The position numbers were made by a program, and so were the translations under genes. The notes under the pieces are model-generated. The model was not told the origin of the DNA and searched no databases. It was given only the letters and a program-made list of their open reading frames with translations. Positions 7,729-16,681 of a stretch of 64,000 nucleotides of DNA are shown piece after piece. Positions within the stretch are counted from its first letter, which is position 1, and every line of letters begins with the position of its first letter. The DNA is from Burkholderia ubonensis subsp. mesacidophila (GTDB lineage: Bacteria; Pseudomonadota; Gammaproteobacteria; Burkholderiales; Burkholderiaceae), in contig NZ_CP020738.1 in the NCBI RefSeq assembly GCF_002097715.1, forward strand, positions 372,001 to 436,000, written 5' to 3'.

Positions 7729-10110
7729 CTAACCCGGAAACAACCGTCCCTGCCCCGAGATCACCGATTCGAAATCGTCGCGCAGGAACGGCAGGATCGC
7801 ATCGGCGACCGGCTGCAGCTGGCGGCTCAGGTAGAACGCATAGTCGATCGGCGAGCGCATCGTTTCGAGCGGCTCGGGGCCGGCCGTCGTCATCACATAG
7901 CTGATCCAGCCGCCGCGCTGGTATTGCAGCGGCCGGCCGTGCGCGTCGTTGAACGCGTCGGCCATGCGCGCCGCGCGCACATGCGGCGGCACGTTGCGCT
8001 GGTACTCGCGCAGCGGTCGGCGCACGCGCTTGCGATAGACCAGCAGTTCGTCGAGCTCGCCGGCCAGCGTACGGCGGACGTAGTCGCGGATGAAGTCCTG
8101 ATACGGCTCCCGCCTGAACACGAGCCGGTACAGTTCCCGCTGGAACTGCTGCGCGAGCGGCGTCCAGTCGGTACGCACCGTCTCGAGGCCCTTGAACACG
8201 ACGTCCTCGCCGCCGTCCGGCGCGACCGCGAGGCCGGCGTAGCGCTTCTTGCTGCCTTCCTCCGCGCCGCGCACGGTCGGCATCAGGAAGCGGCGGTAGT
8301 GCCGCTCGTACTGCAATTCCAGCGCGCTCTCCAGCCCGAAGTGCTCGCGCAGGTGCGCGGTCCACCAGCGATTCACGTGCTCGACGATCGCGCGTCCGGT
8401 GCGCGCGGCCGCGTCGTCGTCGTGCGCCTGCCCGAGCCAGACGAACGTCGAATCGGTGTCGCCGTAGATTACTTCGTAACCCTGAGATTCGATCAGCGCG
8501 CGCGTGCGGTGCATGATCTCGTGGCCGCGCATCGTGATCGACGACGCGAGCCGCGGATCGAAGAACCGGCAGCCGGCGGAGCCGAGCACGCCGTAGAACG
8601 CGTTCATGATGATCTTCAGCGCCTGCGACAGCGGCGCGTTGCGCCGGCGCTTCGCGACGTCGCGGCCTTCCCACACCCGCCGCACGATGTCGGGCAGGCA
8701 ATGCTGCGTGCGCGAGAAGCGCGCGCCGAGGAAGCCGGGCACGGACGCGTCGTCGCCGGGCTGCGCGAGGCCTTCGATCAGCCCGACCGGATCGATCAGG
8801 AACGTGCGGATGATCGACGGATACAGGCTCTTGTAGTCGAGCACGAGCACCGAATCGTAGAGGCCCGGCCGCGAATCCATCACGAAGCCGCCGGGGCTCG
8901 TCTGCCCGGTCACGTCGCCGAGGTTCGGCGCGACGTAGCCGAGCCGGTGCATGCGCGGCATGTACAGGTGCGTGAAGGCCGCGACCGAGCCGCCGGTGCG
9001 GTCCGCCGCGAGGCCCGTGACGGTCGCGCGTTCGAGCATGAACGACAGCAGGTCCGCCTTCTCGAAGATGCGCGTGACGAGCTCGCAATCCTTCAGGTTG
9101 TAGCGCGCGAGCGCGGGCTTGTTGTGATCGAAGCGGCGCTGGATTTCGTCCATCCGCTGATACGGGTTGTCGATCGCCTTGCCTTCGCCGAGCAGCGACT
9201 GCGCGACGTATTCGAGGCTGAACGACGGGAAGCTCCAGGTGGCGGATTTCAGCGCGTCGATGCCGTCGATCAGCAGTCTTCCGGCCGCCGCGGCGAAGAA
9301 ATGGTCCGGCTGCTGGCTGTGCGCGCGCCAGTCGAGCACGCCGCCGCCGCGGCCGAGCCGCAGCGGCACGCGATACTGCTCGGCGTGCGCGTGCAGCACG
9401 CGCAGGTCGAACTGGATCAGGTTCCAGCCGATGATCACGTCCGGGTCGTGCTGCGCGAACCAGTCGTTCAGCCGCGCGAGCAGCGCGGGCCGGTCGTCGC
9501 AGTAGTCGAAGCGGAAGTCGAGGTCGCGGGCGTCGCCCGCGTCGCCGTTGGGCGGACCGAGCATGAACACCTGCCGTTGCCCGCAGCCTTCCAGCGCGAT
9601 CGAATAGAGTTCGCCGTGCGCGCTGGTCTCGATGTCGAGCGACACGCAGCGCAGTGCGGGCCGATAGTCGGCCGCGGCCTTCAGCTCGCCGTCGGCCAGC
9701 GCGCCGTCGCCGGCCGGCACGCCGCGGAACCGGACCGGCGCGGTGATGAACCGCTCCATCATGTAGCGCTCGGGCGGCAGCACGTCCGCTTCGTAGACGT
9801 CGACGCCGGCCTGGGCCAGCCGCTTCTGGAGTCCCGCCAGATGGCGATAGCGGCGGCAGTAGAGGCCGACGACCGGGCGCTGCCGGAAGTCGCGCAGCGC
9901 GAGCGGGCGAAGCTCGGCACCGGTTTCGCCGGCCAGCACGCGCGCGGCCGGCGCCTGCTGTTCGGCCGGGATGAACGCGACGGCTTCCTGCGGGCGCAGC
10001 CGCACCTGGCGCGGACCGCGTTCGGTGGCCAGCCAGAACTCGATTTCGACGCCGGTTGCGGTGTCACGCCAGTGGCGGGTGAGGATGAATCCCTGCTCGA
10101 ATTCCGTCAA
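7729..10110 (-). CDS. polB: DNA polymerase II (family B)
   Basis: A 793-residue family B polymerase, the normal length of enterobacterial PolB, used in SOS-induced translesion and restart synthesis. Proofreading exonuclease motifs are visible: DIET near residue 159 and GWNLIQFD near 229-236. The polymerase motifs are DYKSLYPS (425-432), KIIMNAFYG with FDPRLASS (499-525) and YGDTDS (549-554), all with their acidic residues. The start is TTG, supported by alignment of the first residues ([10 protein letters not shown]) with the E. coli protein. It stands alone; the IS2-group end lies 50 bases past its stop. Confidence 0.95.
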   Translation of the reverse strand: MTEFEQGFILTRHWRDTATGVEIEFWLATERGPRQVRLRPQEAVAFIPAEQQAPAARVLAGETGAELRPLALRDFRQRPVVGLYCRRYRHLAGLQKRLAQAGVDVYEADVLPPERYMMERFITAPVRFRGVPAGDGALADGELKAAADYRPALRCVSLDIETSAHGELYSIALEGCGQRQVFMLGPPNGDAGDARDLDFRFDYCDDRPALLARLNDWFAQHDPDVIIGWNLIQFDLRVLHAHAEQYRVPLRLGRGGGVLDWRAHSQQPDHFFAAAAGRLLIDGIDALKSATWSFPSFSLEYVAQSLLGEGKAIDNPYQRMDEIQRRFDHNKPALARYNLKDCELVTRIFEKADLLSFMLERATVTGLAADRTGGSVAAFTHLYMPRMHRLGYVAPNLGDVTGQTSPGGFVMDSRPGLYDSVLVLDYKSLYPSIIRTFLIDPVGLIEGLAQPGDDASVPGFLGARFSRTQHCLPDIVRRVWEGRDVAKRRRNAPLSQALKIIMNAFYGVLGSAGCRFFDPRLASSITMRGHEIMHRTRALIESQGYEVIYGDTDSTFVWLGQAHDDDAAARTGRAIVEHVNRWWTAHLREHFGLESALELQYERHYRRFLMPTVRGAEEGSKKRYAGLAVAPDGGEDVVFKGLETVRTDWTPLAQQFQRELYRLVFRREPYQDFIRDYVRRTLAGELDELLVYRKRVRRPLREYQRNVPPHVRAARMADAFNDAHGRPLQYQRGGWISYVMTTAGPEPLETMRSPIDYAFYLSRQLQPVADAILPFLRDDFESVISGQGRLFPG

Positions 10111-10504
10111 AACGCGCGCTCGTCGTTGGTGCCCAGGCGGCGGATTTTAGCAAGCGGGGTGCCGGTCCGCCGTATGCGAATCGTAAGATTTTCGGCTTCC
10201 CCGGTCCGAATCCGCCCCGTCGATCCCGCATTCAAATAGTCCTCTTAACGGAACCGGACTAGGCGTATACACGCGGGTCGGCGGCGGCGAAGCCCGCTGT
10301 CACGCCGATATAAGCGCTTCGACATGCGCCGCATGCTCGTCGCCCGATAGGACGTGATGTTCTGTTCGCCTACCCTTCGCTACGGCAAAGTGCGGACGAC
10401 AGGGGACAACCCTGCGACGTTGCCGACCAAACCTATTAGATACGAGACAAACCTGACGACGGCCCAAGGCGACCGTTTCAGCATGCTGATAAAGGAGCAA
10501 GCTC
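10111..10504. other. Long intergenic region between polB and NCS2 permease
   Basis: 394 bases with no credible gene. The polB side holds its promoter, which I could not fix. The permease side carries a possibly structured leader, annotated separately, and an AAAGGAG ribosome site just before 10505. Confidence 0.6.
10383..10425 (+). promoter_or_regulatory. Candidate structured 5' leader of the purine permease
   Basis: CGGCAA (10383-10388) pairs with TTGCCG (10420-10425). This outer helix encloses CAGGG-GACAA-CCCTG (10400-10414). A further TAGG/CCTA pairing is possible at 10348-10351 with 10369-10372. The nested folding 80-120 bases ahead of a nucleobase permease suggests an RNA control element. 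I could not match it to a known purine, xanthine or ppGpp riboswitch consensus. Confidence 0.3.
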
Positions 10505-11890
10505 ATGAGTGATACCCCGGTGCAGCCGGCCGCCGGCGTCGGCGCGCAAGCGGAGTTCGGCGCGAACGGCGCCATCGACCGATACTTCGGGATTTCGGCG
10601 CGCGGCAGCACGCGGCGCCGCGAAATCGTCGCGGGCATCACCACCTTCCTGGCGATGGTCTATTCGGTGTTCGTCGTGCCCGGCATGTTCGGCAAGGCCG
10701 GCTTCGACGCGAGCGCCGTGTTCGTCGCCGTGTGCCTGACGACGGCGTTCGGCTCGCTGCTGATGGGCCTGTGGGCGAAGCTGCCGATCGCGATCGGCTG
10801 CGCGATCTCGCTCACCGCCTTTACCGCGTTCGGCCTCGTGCTCGGCAAGGGCCTGCAGCCGGCGGTCGCGCTCGGCGCGGTGTTCCTGATGGGGCTCGTG
10901 TTCACCGGCATTTCCGTCACCGGCGTGCGCTCGTGGATCCTGCGCAACCTGCCCGCGGGCGTCGCGCACGGCACGGGGATCGGCATCGGCCTGTTCCTGC
11001 TGCTGATCGCGTCGAACGACGTCGGCCTCGTCGTCAAGAACCCGGGCGCCGGCCTGCCGGTGTCGCTCGGCCACATTACCGCGCTGCCGGTGATCATGTC
11101 GGTGATCGGGCTCGCCGCGATCTTCGGGCTGGAAAAGCGTCGCGTGCCGGGCGGGATCCTGCTCGTCGTGATCGCGATCTCGGCGTTCGGCCTCGCGTTC
11201 GATCCGGCCGTGAAGTACCGCGGCGTGTTCGCGCTGCCGTCGCTGAGCGCGCCGGGCCACGCGTCGCTGATCGGCGCGATGGACATCAAGGGCGCGCTGT
11301 CGCTCGCGGTGCTGCCGAGCGTGCTGGCGCTCGTGATGACCGCCGTGTTCGACGCGACCGGCACGATCCGCGCGGTCGCGGGGCAGGCCGGCCTGCTCGA
11401 CGAGAAGGGCCGCATCATCAACGGCGGCCGCGCGCTGACCGCGGACTCGGTGAGCTCGATCTTCTCCGGCTTCCTTGGCGGCGCGCCGGCGGCGGCCTAC
11501 ATCGAATCGAGCGTCGGCGTGGCCGCCGGCGCGAAGACGGGCCTTGCGGCCGCGGTGGTCGGGCTGCTGTTCCTGGTCGTGATGTTCTTCTCGCCGATCG
11601 CGGCGCTGGTGCCGTCGTATGCGACCGCGCCCGCGCTGATGTATGTCGGCCTGCTGATGCTCGGCAGCGTGAGCAAGCTGCACATGGACGACATGGTCGA
11701 CGCGATGTCGGGGCTCGTGTGCGCGGTCTTCATCGTGCTGACCGCGAACATCGTGACGGGGATCATGCTCGGGTTCTCGACGCTTGTGATCGGGCGGGTT
11801 GCGAGCGGGGAGGTTCGGAAACTCAATGTCGGGACGGTGAGTATCGCGGCGGTGCTTGTCGTGTTCTATCTTGGGGGGTGGGCGATCTGA
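10505..11890 (+). CDS. NCS2-family purine permease
   Basis: A 461-residue inner-membrane permease with about 12-14 hydrophobic segments. It has the AzgA-type signature start ([35 protein letters not shown]) and NCS2 transport motifs such as [11 protein letters not shown] and the C-terminal half [21 protein letters not shown] and [11 protein letters not shown]. The subfamily of E. coli AdeP/AdeQ and GhxP/GhxQ imports adenine or guanine/hypoxanthine with protons; the exact base cannot be read from sequence. Start ATG 10505 has AAAGGAG 7-8 bases upstream. Single-gene unit. Confidence 0.92.
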   Translation: MSDTPVQPAAGVGAQAEFGANGAIDRYFGISARGSTRRREIVAGITTFLAMVYSVFVVPGMFGKAGFDASAVFVAVCLTTAFGSLLMGLWAKLPIAIGCAISLTAFTAFGLVLGKGLQPAVALGAVFLMGLVFTGISVTGVRSWILRNLPAGVAHGTGIGIGLFLLLIASNDVGLVVKNPGAGLPVSLGHITALPVIMSVIGLAAIFGLEKRRVPGGILLVVIAISAFGLAFDPAVKYRGVFALPSLSAPGHASLIGAMDIKGALSLAVLPSVLALVMTAVFDATGTIRAVAGQAGLLDEKGRIINGGRALTADSVSSIFSGFLGGAPAAAYIESSVGVAAGAKTGLAAAVVGLLFLVVMFFSPIAALVPSYATAPALMYVGLLMLGSVSKLHMDDMVDAMSGLVCAVFIVLTANIVTGIMLGFSTLVIGRVASGEVRKLNVGTVSIAAVLVVFYLGGWAI

Positions 11891-11987
11891 CGTTTGGTTG
11901 CGCGCATGGTCGCAGGCGAGATCGCGGTAGCGGAGTGAGTGGAGCGCATCTCCTCCGCCATCCGGTTCGCTTGATCATGGCGTTTAC

Positions 11988-12536
11988 CTAACATGCCGTG
12001 CCGCCCTTGACACGCAGGGTTTGGGTCGCGCCCCTGTGGGTGACTGTCAGGAAACCGGTTTGTTCGGTCGAATCGGCTTGCTCATTCGTGGCGCCATTCC
12101 TGAGCGTCTCGATCACCCGAGTGGTGTGCGACGTATCTTCGAACACATGGGTGTACCGGAGCACACCCTCGGCGCTCGACTCATCCACCTTGCTTGCGGT
12201 CAAATGCACTCGGGTGAGCGTGCCATCAATCCGAATGAAGCCGGTTCCTTCGGTGTCCGAGCTACTATCACGGAAGACGGGCCCAGCCGACTCTGGCGCC
12301 CCCTCACGCGTCAATTCGGTCGTGCAGCCGTTCAGCTCATTTTCACCGTCGTCGAGCGAAAGCGTATCGACTGAAAGGGCGCGAGGCGACGGGGGTGTCG
12401 ATGACTCCGGCTGCGCCGTTCCAGCGTGATAAGCGGCGGCATGAGATGGTGTTGCCGAATGGTCGTTGCAGGCCGTGAGCGAACTCGCTGCGCCGCACAG
12501 CACCAGCAACAGCGGGATGATTTTTTTTCTTGGCAT
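11988..12536 (-). CDS. Hypothetical lipoprotein
   Basis: 182 residues with an n-region PRKK, a hydrophobic stretch IIPLLLVLCGAASS and lipobox LTAC (Cys23), so it should be a lipid-anchored envelope protein. A Ser/Pro/Thr-rich linker of about 40 residues follows. The folded part contains conserved-looking FIRIDGTLTRVHL and TGFLTVTHRGATQTLRV strands and two possible disulfide cysteines (C71 region and the C-terminal Cys). No known domain recognised. It is convergent with the upstream permease and close to the next membrane protein gene on the same strand. Confidence 0.75.
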   Translation of the reverse strand: MPRKKIIPLLLVLCGAASSLTACNDHSATPSHAAAYHAGTAQPESSTPPSPRALSVDTLSLDDGENELNGCTTELTREGAPESAGPVFRDSSSDTEGTGFIRIDGTLTRVHLTASKVDESSAEGVLRYTHVFEDTSHTTRVIETLRNGATNEQADSTEQTGFLTVTHRGATQTLRVKGGTAC

Positions 12537-12596
12537 GGATGGATGGGCTGAATATTCGAGGCTTGAGAGATTTGGGAATCCCGGTGCCTATCAAAC

Positions 12597-13310
12597 TTAC
12601 GTAGCGCCCGCAGCCGTCATCGGTGGCGGATAAGCGGAAGGCGACAGGTTTCGAAGCACCATGCGATCAAGCTCGGCTCGCGCATGCGCAATTTTCGCGT
12701 CGGCTGCAACGATTCTCTTTTGGTGGCGATAACGCGCCACGAGAACCGAACCGATTATCACCAGACCGAAGACGACATTCGCAACGGCCGGCGTATTGTC
12801 CGCCAGCTGGCCGGCCACGGTACCCACGATCGCCCCGGCAAGCACGCCGAACGCAGCAGCCAAGATGCCATCGACGATCCAGTTCTTCGAAGGGTATTTG
12901 AGCCGGGCGACATTGAGTGCGACGACGGCATCCACCATGCCTTCCACCTTGCCCTGTACGGTATCAAGCTGGTCCTCGATGACCTCCATCAGGCGACGGG
13001 CACGCTCCTTGTCCGATTTGGCAAGCACACCGGCGCTGGAATAGGTATTCAGGATGCGTTCCACTTCTTTCCAGGTGGCGTCCAGATCGGTTGAAACCAG
13101 ACCTTCTTCCCGCAGATAGTTCCACCCGGTATCGACATCGTTGAGGTCGACGTAGGTGCCGTACGTTGCACAGCACTCGAAAACCGCAAATGCGCGACGT
13201 AGCGCAAGGTCAGTGGTGAAGTTGTCATTGGCTCGCGACCGCTGGCTTTTCGCCATGTCGATCGTCGAATTGCTTGATGATTCGCTGCGTTTTCCGAATC
13301 CGAATCCCAT
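12597..13310 (-). CDS. Hypothetical membrane protein with two C-terminal TM segments
   Basis: 237 residues. The N-terminal two thirds is soluble and helical (LALRRAFAVFECCATYGTYVD, WKEVERILNTYSSAG, RARRLMEVIEDQLDTVQGKV). Two hydrophobic spans follow, about IVDGILAAAFGVLAGAIVGTV and ANVVFGLVIIGSVLVA, then a basic RYRHQKR and a short cytosolic tail. No family recognised. The same-strand lipoprotein gene begins 60 bases further on, so the two may be co-transcribed. Confidence 0.7.
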   Translation of the reverse strand: MGFGFGKRSESSSNSTIDMAKSQRSRANDNFTTDLALRRAFAVFECCATYGTYVDLNDVDTGWNYLREEGLVSTDLDATWKEVERILNTYSSAGVLAKSDKERARRLMEVIEDQLDTVQGKVEGMVDAVVALNVARLKYPSKNWIVDGILAAAFGVLAGAIVGTVAGQLADNTPAVANVVFGLVIIGSVLVARYRHQKRIVAADAKIAHARAELDRMVLRNLSPSAYPPPMTAAGAT

Positions 13311-13476
13311 GCGCGTCCTTCATTTGTTTGGAGGCCGGGATTCAACATGTTGAGATTTCCCGACCGGCCAATTTTACGACAGTTGCATTTGCACATTCTC
13401 TCGCGCCTGGCCGGCCTGGAACCTGCGCGCGGGCGCGCAGTCAGAAGGCCTTTCAAACTGCAGAGTCGAGGCTCGA

Positions 13477-13860
13477 ATGAATCGAATTTTTCGCGGATTG
13501 GCGTTGACGGCGGCGCTGGCCGGTGTGGCAGGGCTCGCCGCGTGTGAAACCAGCGCAGGCAACGTGCAGGCATCCGCGGCGCGGCCGGCGGACGGCCGGC
13601 CGGTCACGAAAACCGTCTACGTCGCGCCGCAAACAAAACGCTGCGTCGGCGTCGCGCCGATGGAATGCCTGCAGGTGCGCGACCGGCCCGACAGCGCGTG
13701 GAGCCTGTGGTACGCGGGCATCGAAGGCTTCGACTTCAAGCCGGGCTTCCGTTACGAACTCGAGATCGACGAATACAAGGTCGCGCAGCCGCCGGCCGAC
13801 GGCTCGTCGATCCGCTGGGTGCTGAAGCGCGTCGTGTCGCGCACCCCGGCGAGCGAGTGA
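13477..13860 (+). CDS. DUF4377 lipoprotein
   Basis: 127 residues with a lipoprotein signal: MNRIFRGLALTAALAGVAG then LAAC (Cys23). The mature part carries the DUF4377 pattern: KTVYVAPQTKRCVGVAPMEC, LQVRDRPDSAW, IEGFDFKPGFRYELEI and a closing SSIRWVLKRVVSR. DUF4377 is often found with META/HslJ heat-resistance domains in envelope proteins, but its role is unknown. The two cysteines of the CVGVAPMEC loop may form a disulfide. Confidence 0.88.
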   Translation: MNRIFRGLALTAALAGVAGLAACETSAGNVQASAARPADGRPVTKTVYVAPQTKRCVGVAPMECLQVRDRPDSAWSLWYAGIEGFDFKPGFRYELEIDEYKVAQPPADGSSIRWVLKRVVSRTPASE

Positions 13861-13887
13861 CGCGCACGGGTGTCGTTGCATGTGCGG

Positions 13888-14754
13888 CTATCCGCCGAAC
13901 GCGGTGACGATCGCGTCGATCGTCACGCGGATGCGCGCGGTGTGCCGCAGGTCCTGATGCGTGACGAGCCAGATTTCGTATTGCGCATCGTTCGAGCGAT
14001 CGGGCCAGACGCGCACGAGGCCGTCGCGTTCGGCCATCGGCACCGGTAGCTCGCAGAGGCCGAGGCCGGCCTTCAGCGCCGCGCGCAGCGTCAGGTTCGT
14101 GTTGAGCCGCGCGACGATGCGGCCGTCCGTCAGCGGTTCCCCGATGAACGACGGCGCGCGCGCCTTCGCGAAATGCGGCTGGTAGACGACCAGATCGTGC
14201 CCGGCGAACCGCTCGCCCGGCACCGGTTCGCCGTGGCGCCGCACATAGTCGGGTGACGCGAACAGCCCGACTTCCCAGCTCGCGAGCCGGCGCGCGAGCA
14301 GGTCCGGGTTGCGCGGCTTGACGGTCCGGATCGCGATGTCGGCTTCGCGCTTCGCGAGATTGAGCACCTGCGTCGTCGTGTCGAGCAGCACCGACACGTC
14401 CGGATGCGTCGCATGCAGCCGCGCGATCGCCGGCATCACGTATTCCTGCGCGAGCGCGTCCGTGGTCGACAGCTTCACTTCGCCGGCCAGGCGCTTGTCG
14501 ACGCCTTGCGTGTGGCGCACGAGGTCGTGCGCGGACTGTTCCATCGCTTCGGCCGCGCGGATCGCGATCCTGCCGACCGGCGTCAATTCATAGCCGTTCG
14601 ACGTGCGCAGGAACAGCGTCGCGCCGAGCGCGTGCTCGAGCGCGGCGAGCCGGCGGCCGACCGTCGCCTGGTCGATATCGAGCGCGCGCGCGGCGGCGCG
14701 CAAGGTCCGTTCCCGATGAAGCGCGACGAAAATGCGCGCGTCGTCCCAGTTCAT
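13888..14754 (-). CDS. LysR-family regulator
   Basis: 288 residues from ATG 14754 (NWDDARIFVALHRERTLRAAARALD), the usual LysR start. An in-frame upstream ATG at 14775 lies inside the operator palindrome and is unlikely. The N-terminal winged helix has the ATVGRRLAALEHALGATLF pattern of the gene-V/CrgA-like subgroup. A periplasmic-binding-type effector domain follows from about residue 85. It is transcribed away from a quinone oxidoreductase gene with a perfect palindrome between them, so it probably controls that gene and itself. Confidence 0.9.
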   Translation of the reverse strand: MNWDDARIFVALHRERTLRAAARALDIDQATVGRRLAALEHALGATLFLRTSNGYELTPVGRIAIRAAEAMEQSAHDLVRHTQGVDKRLAGEVKLSTTDALAQEYVMPAIARLHATHPDVSVLLDTTTQVLNLAKREADIAIRTVKPRNPDLLARRLASWEVGLFASPDYVRRHGEPVPGERFAGHDLVVYQPHFAKARAPSFIGEPLTDGRIVARLNTNLTLRAALKAGLGLCELPVPMAERDGLVRVWPDRSNDAQYEIWLVTHQDLRHTARIRVTIDAIVTAFGG

Positions 14755-14767
14755 GTCGCCCCCGGCG

Positions 14768-14785
14768 TGATGCAAATTTGCATCA
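14768..14785. promoter_or_regulatory. 18-bp palindromic operator in divergent LysR/quinone reductase region
   Basis: TGATGCAAATTTGCATCA is a perfect 18-bp inverted repeat containing the T-N11-A spacing of LysR boxes. It lies 14 bases upstream of the lysR start and 125 bases upstream of the oxidoreductase start. Confidence 0.65.
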
Positions 14786-14909
14786 TACGATCGGCAATTC
14801 GCTGCGTGTCAAGCGCGCGGCGCGTCACTACACTTTTTTCAACCGATGCGGCGATTCGGCGTGTGGATCGAATCCGCCGCGCATCCGGACTTTCGAAAAA
14901 GGTGAAGTC

Positions 14910-15941
14910 GTGTCGAACGTAACGCAAGCCCTTCCCGCGGCGATGACCGCGATCGAGATCACGCAGCCGGGCGCGCCCGACGTGCTGGCGCCCGTGCAGC
15001 GGCCGGTGCCTGCGCCGGCCGCCGACGAAGTGCTGATCCGCGTGCACGCGGCCGGCGTGAACGGCCCCGACCTGCTGCAGCGCAAGGGGTTGTACGATCC
15101 GCCGCCGGGCGCGTCGGACATTCCTGGCCTCGAAATCGCGGGCGAGATCGTCGCCGTCGGGCGCGACGTGACCCGGTTAGCGATCGGCGAACGCGTCTGC
15201 GCGCTGATCACGGGCGGCGGCTATGCGGAGTACGCGGTGGCGCACGAAAGCAATGCGCTGGCGATTCCCGACGGCCTGTCGATGGTCGAAGCGGCCGCGC
15301 TGCCCGAGACCTTCCTGACGGTGTGGCTGAACATGTTCCAGCGCGGCCGGTTCGCGGCGGGCGACAGCGTGCTGATTCACGGCGGCGCGTCCGGCATCGG
15401 TACCACGGCAACGATGCTCGCGAAGGCGTTCGGCGCGTCGACGATCATCACGACAGTCAGTTCCGACGCGCAGCGCGACGCGAGCCGCGCGCTCGGCGCC
15501 GACGTCGCGGTCAATTACCGGAACGAGGATTTCGTCGACGCAGCGATGCGCGCGACGAATGGGCGCGGCGTCGACGTGATCGTCGATATCGTCGCCGGCG
15601 ATTACGTCGCGCGGAATTACGCGGTGGCCGCGATGAACGGCCGCATCGTGCAGATCGGCGTGATCAAGGGGCCGGCGCAGTCGCTCGACCTGTTCCCGAT
15701 GCTGACGAAGCGCATCACGCACCTTGGCTCGACGCTGCGTTCACGCTCACCGGAGGAAAAGGCGGCGCTGATCGAGGATCTCGAACGGGCGGTGTGGCCG
15801 CACATCCGTAGCGGCGTGGTGAAGCCGCTGATCGACCGGACCTTCGATCTCGACGATGCGCACGCCGCCCACGCGTTGATGGAGTCGAGCGCGCACATCG
15901 GCAAGGTCGTGCTGACGACCGCGGCGGCGCGCGCCGCGTAA
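14910..15941 (+). CDS. NAD(P)H:quinone oxidoreductase, zinc-free MDR family
   Basis: 343 residues from GTG 14910 (AAAAAGGTG just upstream; ATG 14943 is the alternative). It is a medium-chain dehydrogenase/reductase of the PIG3/QOR type: GroES-like N-domain with HAAGVNGPDLLQRKGLYDPPPGASDIPGLEIAGEI, nucleotide fold HGGASGIGTTA, then a C-terminal closing LMESSAHIGKVVL. The zinc ligands of alcohol dehydrogenases are absent. It should reduce quinones with NADPH in the cytosol, a common oxidative or electrophile stress function. Divergent from its likely LysR regulator. Confidence 0.92.
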   Translation: MSNVTQALPAAMTAIEITQPGAPDVLAPVQRPVPAPAADEVLIRVHAAGVNGPDLLQRKGLYDPPPGASDIPGLEIAGEIVAVGRDVTRLAIGERVCALITGGGYAEYAVAHESNALAIPDGLSMVEAAALPETFLTVWLNMFQRGRFAAGDSVLIHGGASGIGTTATMLAKAFGASTIITTVSSDAQRDASRALGADVAVNYRNEDFVDAAMRATNGRGVDVIVDIVAGDYVARNYAVAAMNGRIVQIGVIKGPAQSLDLFPMLTKRITHLGSTLRSRSPEEKAALIEDLERAVWPHIRSGVVKPLIDRTFDLDDAHAAHALMESSAHIGKVVLTTAAARAA

Positions 15942-15966
15942 ACGGCCGCGCCGCTCGCGCGTGCGC

Positions 15967-16401
15967 TCAGCAGTGGCCGAGCGGCGCGGTCGAGCGCGCG
16001 ACGTCGGCGATCCGCACGCAGCGGGACATGCCGTAGATTTCGGCCTCCCGGCGCTCGTGCTCGCTGCTGGCGACCGCCGCCGCACATTCCCGCGGCACGC
16101 CGAGCGCCTGCAGCGCGACGTCGTACGGATGCTGGCTCGCGTCGATGGACGGCTGGCCGGCATCCGCGACGACGACCGAGAAGCGGTCGAGGCTCGCCGT
16201 GCCGAACTGCCCTTCGAACAGCGCGCTGAACCGCGCCGCCGGCAAGGTCGTCACGAGGCCCAGGCGATAGCCTTCCGCCGAAGCCTGATCGAGCCACTGC
16301 AGGATGGTCTCGCGCTGCTGCTGCGATTCGCGCGAGTCGGGGGTCGCTTCGATTTGTTCAAACGCTGCGTCGAGTCTGGTGACGATGGCTTCGATGACCA
16401 C
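15967..16401 (-). CDS. HAD-like protein lacking nucleophile motif
   Basis: 144 residues if it starts at GTG 16401, which follows AAAAGGAAA; the open frame extends to 16485 without a ribosome site. The visible pattern is the second half of a HAD hydrolase: GYRLGLVTTLP (motif II Thr), then HPYDVALQALGVPRECAAAVASS in the place of the Lys/Pro and motif IV region. The DxDGT nucleophile motif I is not seen and motif IV acids are replaced by SSEHE. It may be a degenerate or regulatory HAD relative rather than an enzyme. Convergent with the quinone reductase gene. Confidence 0.65.
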   Translation of the reverse strand: MVIEAIVTRLDAAFEQIEATPDSRESQQQRETILQWLDQASAEGYRLGLVTTLPAARFSALFEGQFGTASLDRFSVVVADAGQPSIDASQHPYDVALQALGVPRECAAAVASSEHERREAEIYGMSRCVRIADVARSTAPLGHC

Positions 16402-16630
16402 GGGTGTTTCCTTTTGAGAGACGTGATGGTCCGCTCGCTGACGGGAATGCCACGACCTTATCGTCGAAACGGAACACAAAACCAATTAATCTTTTTGTTC
16501 GACTCATAAGGTTCGACTGATATCTCGATTTTGCGATTTCGCGTGCGTATCGGCGTCCTGACGTATTGCCGACACGGCTTGCAACGATATGCGGCATTGC
16601 TTCATTCGCAGTGCGTGCCGCGCACACGAA

Positions 16631-16663
16631 AAGTGCATCGGTTCGCACAGAACCGGTGCACTT
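16631..16663 (-). terminator. Rho-independent terminator of NDH-2 gene
   Basis: A 14-bp stem with one mismatch (AAGTGCATCGGTTC against GAACCGGTGCACTT) and a 5-base loop, 19 bases past the stop at 16682. On the minus strand it is followed by TTTTCG. Confidence 0.75.
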
Positions 16664-16681
16664 CTCATGGCTGCCGTCGAT

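Noticed and set aside
7345..10239. Plus-strand frame of 964 codons
   Set aside because: It runs antisense to all of polB, whose motifs are complete; the plus-strand product is Arg/Ala/Val-rich without domains, a GC-rich shadow.
10383..10425. Naming the leader a purine or xanthine riboswitch
   Set aside because: The known purine riboswitch core was not found and I could not reconstruct the xanthine consensus with confidence; kept only as candidate structure.
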